DNA of 64,000 bases, taken from positions 13,522,001-13,586,000 of the forward strand of contig NC_134704.1 of assembly GCF_043290135.1 (NCBI RefSeq), given 5' to 3'. Below, one piece after another: positions 59,258-64,000 of this stretch; the first letter of the stretch is position 1; every line of letters begins with the position of its first letter. The notes below the pieces were generated by a model that was not told the DNA's origin, made no database searches, and saw only the letters and a list, made by a program, of their open reading frames with translations. A program made the position numbers and the translations under genes. Source of the stretch: Rhipicephalus microplus (Eukaryota; Arthropoda; Arachnida; Ixodida; Ixodidae).

Positions 59258-59518
59258 TCAGCCCCAGGTCTCTTTGAAGGAGTCCTGGTACCACTGCTGC
59301 CCGTCGTCCTGCTGCTGGCTGTTGTTGAAGCGGCGCTTGGAGTCGCCCTGATTCTGGTGGCCCCCGTCGAACTTGCGCTTACCGGCCAGGCTTCCCCGGG
59401 GGGGGGCGCCCCCACGGCCCCCACGGCTGGCAGGGCCCGCCCCCCGGCCAGCGCGAGCGCGGGGGGCCCGCCCACGGCCGCGCCCCCCACGCGTCACCCC
59501 ACGCTGGCCACCACGAGC
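59258..59518 (-). CDS. SYNCRIP: SYNCRIP last coding exon: RGG tail
   Basis: 87 codons after CTTTCAG: ARGGQRGVTRGGRGRGRAPR, then KRKFDGGHQNQGDSKRRF (likely nuclear-localisation region) and QQWYQDSFKETWG, TGA at 59260-59258. The plus-strand ORF over this exon (58832-59566) is a GC-driven shadow. Confidence 0.92.
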   Translation of the reverse strand, partial: ARGGQRGVTRGGRGRGRAPRARAGRGAGPASRGGRGGAPPRGSLAGKRKFDGGHQNQGDSKRRFNNSQQQDDGQQWYQDSFKETWG

Positions 59519-60850
59519 CTGAAAGACGAACACCAGCAGCACACTAATCAGGGCCCACCAACTTAGGGGCTTGCTCTCCCGGCGGCCACGGGCAGTGCGC
59601 AAGGCCGGGCTACCATATCCGAGAACGAGCACCTCAACCACCGCGGGGGCGCCCGCTTTCCCGGCCGCTCGGATATGCTAACCGTCGGCAAGATGAGGAG
59701 GAGAGAAGGAAGAAAACCACCCACCCGCTCTGGAGCAGGCCGGCCACGGGGGGGTGCCGCAGCTTGGTAGCCGCCGTAGTCATAATAGTCATCATAGCGG
59801 CCGTAATAGTCCTCATAGTACGGATCCGCATAGCCGCCCCGGTAGTCGCTATACCCATAGTAGTCATAGTCGTAATCTAGGCACAGAGACCAACAAGGAT
59901 CAGAGCCAGCCGGGAAAACGCACACCCCCGTGCCCCCAGGTGTTCCCACACTCACCGTAGCTCCTAGGACCCACGGGGGGGCCCCGGCCGCCCCCGCCGC
60001 CCCGGGGCCCCCGAAGGGGCGGCGGCGGGGGCATGCAGCCCATCATGCGGTAGTCCGACACGTCCCTGCAACAAAACAGCGCATATCACCACAATGTGCC
60101 ACTCTCGAGAGGATATTGTCTTGAGTGCGCTTAAAATGGAGCTTCTTGCACACACGAGAAGCAGCCGAGGCATGCAAATTTCTATGCGATTACATGCAAA
60201 ATTTTGAATGTGCACATGATACATCCCATGCAATGGGAGCGTGTAACAAGGTGGCACAATGGAATCCATTCTGCAGTGGTTGGCAGTGTGTGGTTATTAA
60301 GTCATGCTTTACTATTCCAGCACTGGTGTGAGAGGATAGAGTGCTCACACTATGCGTTGCTGCATCATCTGCATCATGCGACGTTCCCGGTTTCGCAACA
60401 CCTCCTCCTTCTTCTTCTTGTCTGATGGGGGCTTGGCCAGCGAGACCTCCATGGGGGCCCCGCACAAGTCCTTGCCCTGAAGCTGTTCCATGGCACGCAC
60501 CGCATGGTCCCGCTCCTCGAAGTGCACAAATGCGTAGTCCTTGATCTTCTTGACACGCTCCACTCGGCCATGTGCTTCAAACAGCTCTTTGAGCTTGTCT
60601 TCCGTCACGTCCGTTGTAAGGTTGCGAACGTACAGAACCTTCACCTTGGCCATTGTCTCCTCATCAGGCTCCTCCTGTGGGTCTGCCCAGTCCACTATGA
60701 TGTCACAGCTCCACACCTTGATGCGGCCAGTGCTCAGGCGGCGCTTGGCAAGCGAGGCTGCCTTGTGTGACTCGTACTCCAAGAAGCAAAAGCCTCGATT
60801 TTTTTTCTTGTCGTCAGGTGAACTGTAAATGATCACCTCCGTCAGGCCCG
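59258..60850 (-). CDS. SYNCRIP: SYNCRIP / hnRNP Q-R, 3' part of gene (four exons)
   Basis: An RNA-binding protein acting in mRNA splicing, stability and localisation. Exons on the minus strand are 60349-60850, 59956-60065, 59725-59876 and 59258-59518: 1025 bases, entering after one base of a split codon and encoding about 340 residues plus TGA. The first exon has the end of RRM2 (KKKNRGFCFLEYESHKAASL, the RNP1 motif) and the complete RRM3 (VKVLYVRNLTTDVTEDKL, DYAFVHFEERDHAV). A short linker exon rich in P, G and R follows, then a tyrosine-rich exon (YDYDYYGYSDYRGGYADPYY). The last exon is Arg/Gly-rich and ends QQWYQDSFKETWG. Domain order and tail match hnRNP Q and R; vertebrates have both and arthropods generally one. 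RRM1 and upstream parts lie beyond the window. Confidence 0.94.
59725..59876 (-). CDS. SYNCRIP: SYNCRIP exon: tyrosine-rich segment
   Basis: Encodes DYDYDYYGYSDYRGGYADPY, DYYGRYDDYYDYGGYQ and PPRGRPAPER between GTGCCTAG and GTGGGT, ending in phase 0. Confidence 0.9.
59956..60065 (-). CDS. SYNCRIP: SYNCRIP exon: P/G/R linker
   Basis: Encodes VDVSDYRMMGCMPPPPPLRG and RGGGGRGPPVGPRSY, ending in phase 1 before GTGAGT. Very GC-rich. Confidence 0.87.
60349..60850 (-). CDS. SYNCRIP: SYNCRIP exon: end of RRM2 and RRM3
   Basis: Starts with two bases of a split codon after CTTTTGGCAG and ends in phase 2 before GTGAGC. The alternative donor two bases earlier would put the next exon in a frame with a stop, so 60349 is chosen. 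Confidence 0.92.
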
Positions 60851-61073
60851 CTGCCAAAAGAAGCACGAGTAAATCATGGGATAAACACTTCGATGCAAAC
60901 CATAAAACAGCAAGTAATGTATTTTTACAAAGGACAAATTGGCTAGTGTGACAACCGCTTATAGTACTGCTTATCAGGAACACAGCCGGTCACAGTTTCT
61001 GTGTGATACAGCATGTTAATCTGCTAGACCTCGGCTGCCACTTCAGTATAATGGCTTCCTCTTTTTTCCGTGT

Positions 61074-61253
61074 TAGTAACACATCAGACTAACATCTTCA
61101 ATGCTGCACACCCATCACAATCAGTCAATGACAGGTGAATTCGGATTTTTTAAAAAATTGTAGTAGTAGTAACACATTAGACTAACATCCCTAATGCCGC
61201 ACACATCACAATCAGTCAATGACAGGTGAATTCGGATTTTTAAAAAATTGTAG
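61074..61253. repeat. Tandem duplication of about 90 bp in a SYNCRIP intron
   Basis: Two copies, 61074-61166 and 61167-61253, share ATCACAATCAGTCAATGACA and GGTGAATTCGGATTTTT with few differences. Confidence 0.88.
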
Positions 61254-61449
61254 AAGCTAAGTAATCATTCCACCCTAAGTTGATGGCAACCAGCCATAGC
61301 TGCAGTACAAAGATATTTGTTGAATGTGAACAGCAAATCTCGCACAGCCAAGGGGTTGATTACTTATGGTTGTAAAAGTGTTGACGTGCATATATGTGAT
61401 GTTAGTGCTCATTAACATTCGGAATCAGTGGTATTGCTTGCTATACATA

Positions 61450-62280
61450 CCGTATTTACTCGCATAACCCTCGCACTTTTTTTTTTGGCGGAAAACCGAT
61501 GCAAAGTTGGGGGGTGGGAGAAGTACGCGGGAAAACCTTCCACCAAAACGTACAAAGCGAAAAAGAAAACGAAGTGTCTGCACATCGGGATTCTCACACC
61601 AGCAACTAACAGCAAGCTTTAAGAAGTACTAATTAAAATTTACCTCTACAATAAAAGCACAGGTTCAACACGAGGCAAGATTTATTTGAGACACAAAAAG
61701 TGCAAGCAAATAGCCGCGAATGAGAATGCTTGTGGGCATAGCGATAGCGTTCGTCAACAGGAGCCCTCAAAAGGTAAGCTTAGGACGTCAGTATTGGGGT
61801 GATGACTATTCAACAGAATCATCCGCGATTTCCTTCTGTGAAGAAATAAAGTTTACCATCAATCCCAGTCTTAGGCACATGGCAAGCCCAACAGCTACAG
61901 TCACCAGTAGCCAACACAAAACTCGTAGACTCCGAAGGGCCTACCAGCGGCCCTGTTGCCGTTGTTTAGCGCGTGATCAATAATTTTCAACTTGAAAGCA
62001 GCCTGTAGCTTCAGTATCGCCGCATAACATGACAGGATTACTGACACAACATACATAATGCCGCAACGCGCCATGGCCGCTTTGGCTTGGCTTGAATCTC
62101 CATGCAATAATAGTACCCTTGAAGCTTAAGAGATGGCGCACGCTATCATCATCAACGACTGGAATGAGCAGACGACATTATTGTGGCAATTTTCGCAAGT
62201 GCGATAATTACTCGAGGAAAAAAAAATCTTATATTTGTTGGGCAATGTGGGGGGTGTGAGGCTTATGCGAGTAAATACGG
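61450..62280 (+). mobile_element. TA-flanked TIR DNA transposon, copy 3 (831 bp)
   Basis: Begins CCGTATTTACTCGCATAACC and ends TTATGCGAGTAAATACGG with TA on both sides. Same orientation as copy 1 and opposite to copy 2. No transposase ORF. Confidence 0.85.
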
Positions 62281-64000
62281 TACAAGTTGTTTTTATTCAT
62301 GCACTTAATTGTGCGAGATTCGCTGTTGACATTCCATTACAGCAAGCAATACCACTGATTCACAGGGTACTCAACGACCACCTGAGCTTTTGTATGCTGT
62401 TTGCCCTCGAAATAAAATAACTTCCAGGTGACTGATGTCATTTAGGTTTGCTCAAAAATACTATTGGACACCTTGAATGGACACATCTAGTATGAAATTT
62501 TATATCAATGCCCCTGTGTGTTGCTGCAAGTTTTTTTTTTTTTTACTGCACTCATGATGAGGCTGCATGCATAGAAGCACTATCCACATTTTAAGCAACA
62601 ATACATTGTAGGCTCAAAAGACTAAAACACAAAAATCTGCAGAAATGAAGGGACTAAATTTCCTTTAACATAGAAAACATTACTCCCTCAGCCACTTGTA
62701 TGCAAGACGGTGGCCAAGAGTTGCAGACATCTTGTGTCTCTAATCATTACAAATTTATTTACATCCTTCTAAATGTATCAAAGCAATCAATTATCAACCT
62801 CACAACTGACACCACCCAAGACCTAAAATCTCTCAATCAACTCATCCAGGTGATTGTTTCCTCATAATTCCTGCCGAGGCCATGTGAACAGGCATGGTAT
62901 AAAGAGCAGCTCCTTCTTTTATGCCGAAACACTCAATTTCACACCTACACTGATGGAAGCAACATTCTGCTTTTTGGAGCAGATTCTGGAGCAGAAAAAA
63001 TGGTGCTTTGGAACAGGCTCAAGTGTTTTGGGAGCAAAAAAAAAAAATGCCATAGCTTTGCTACTAGAGTTGCTACTGGTGTTTTCGGTGCTAATGCATG
63101 TTCCTAACGACTCCTGAAGTCTAAAACATCAGTTAAGCATCCCATTAATATTGTTATTATTAAACATGCCGTCTGCTAGTATGCAGCTAGCATACAAGCA
63201 GTATAGTTGGCGTAAATCATTGGCGGGGGGGTCGAGAGTCTAGACTTTGTTCCACTTCAGATTTAGCTTTATCACATGATATAATTGAGTTAACAGTTAA
63301 GCATAGCACAATCAACTTTATAAAAGGCTTGTTATCTTTTACTGCGTACCTGTGTTAAATGCCCCCCAGCTGTGTGAACTATGGAAATAAAAAAAAAAGT
63401 GCAAAAGAATAGACTGAATGAAACAATGCAATATCTCGAGCTCAGACCCCATGCTCGTTTTTTAAATTTTATTTGAAAGCATTATTCAATTTCTATTTAA
63501 ATAAAAATACAATCCATACTAAATATACAAATTAGACACCATGGCTTCATATGTGCCACCCCTTGGGATTTTTCTGGATTTATGCCACTGAGTAGCATAC
63601 TGGAATGAAAGTCTATACAGCGTGCTTTCGGTTTCGCTTATGCTTACGGATGGTCCCATGGTTAAACTTCATTTTTTTTTAGTTAGCCAACACCATTTTG
63701 AAGCAGGTTTGGAGCAGTTACTAGCAAATATTGCACTTCCATCATTGCACTGGTCGACTGAAATAACGCAAACCATCTAACTTGGGACAATGACAGAGGA
63801 GGAGGAGGAATAAATGAGGAAGGACAGGGGGGTTACATTACCAAATGAATTGTCATGTGAACGGAAGGCTGTTTGGGAGTAGTTACAAGCATTCAGTTGC
63901 ATTCACGAGGATAACACAGAGCCACACGAACAGCAGAGAATGTGACAGTGTATAGCCCTTGAGGTCGAAAAAGCATTATGAAGAGAAAGATGTGCACTTC
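62281..64000 (-). other. SYNCRIP: SYNCRIP intron up to the window edge
   Basis: The intron that precedes the RRM2/RRM3 exon runs from 60851 beyond 64000. After the TIR element I see no exon of RRM1 or RRM2. Text near 62940-63030 (TTGGAGCAGATTCTGGAGCA) recalls the old dispersed repeat. A (GGA)n run lies at 63797-63809. Confidence 0.5.

Noticed and set aside
58832..59566. Plus-strand ORF of 244 codons
   Set aside because: It overlaps the SYNCRIP last exon and the TMEM135 5' flank in antisense. Its length reflects high GC content, and the proline/alanine-rich translation has no family.

Overview
The window is nuclear DNA from a metazoan. It very probably comes from an ixodid (hard) tick. The host genes are split by long AT-rich introns with ordinary GT-AG junctions, plus one GC-AG junction. 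The repeat content includes tRNA-headed SINEs of the tick Ruka type, Penelope-like elements, CR1/L2-type LINEs, Ty3/Gypsy elements and several TIR transposons. There is no prokaryotic organisation. The genus cannot be read from the sequence.

Three host genes account for the real coding sequence. (1) Sulfite oxidase (SUOX), + strand: five exons between 1738 and 18569 encode the molybdenum-cofactor and dimerisation domains; the N-terminal part lies upstream of the window. (2) TMEM135, - strand: a complete 14-exon model from ATG 58832 to the stop at 18610. The exons sum to 1353 bp (450 residues plus stop) and every splice phase agrees. (3) SYNCRIP/hnRNP Q-R, - strand: the last four exons (60850 to 59258) carry the end of RRM2, all of RRM3, a Tyr/Gly-rich segment and an Arg/Gly-rich tail; the rest lies beyond the right edge. 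SUOX and TMEM135 converge tail to tail with 40 bp between stop codons. SYNCRIP and TMEM135 lie in tandem with 425 bp between the SYNCRIP stop and the TMEM135 ATG.

The most striking region is TMEM135 intron 11 (22671-42885), which holds insertions nested four deep. An old dispersed repeat (about 23690-24275 and 42576-42660) is split by a CR1/L2-like LINE (about 24275-42575). The LINE is split by a Penelope-like array (25806-40351, 12-bp target duplication) made of an inverted partial copy, a forward partial copy and head-to-tail 2655-bp units with 859-codon RT plus GIY-YIG ORFs. The third unit is split by an intact 4442-bp Ty3/Gypsy element (35406-39847) with identical 192-bp LTRs, a 5-bp target duplication and one uninterrupted 1328-codon gag-pol.

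SUOX intron 3 holds a second LTR element (6398-11238, 4-bp target duplication) that begins only 8 bases after the start of the intron. Its rearranged ORF has a SCAN-like gag and an integrase C-terminal module placed in front of the start of reverse transcriptase, the domain order of Gmr1-like Gypsy elements. SUOX intron 4 and the other TMEM135 and SYNCRIP introns hold Ruka-type SINEs, three copies of one TA-flanked TIR element, a hAT-type MITE, a second TIR element and a near-perfect 136-bp palindrome. I found no evidence for a new multi-gene system. The novelty is in element architecture, nesting and gene structure.
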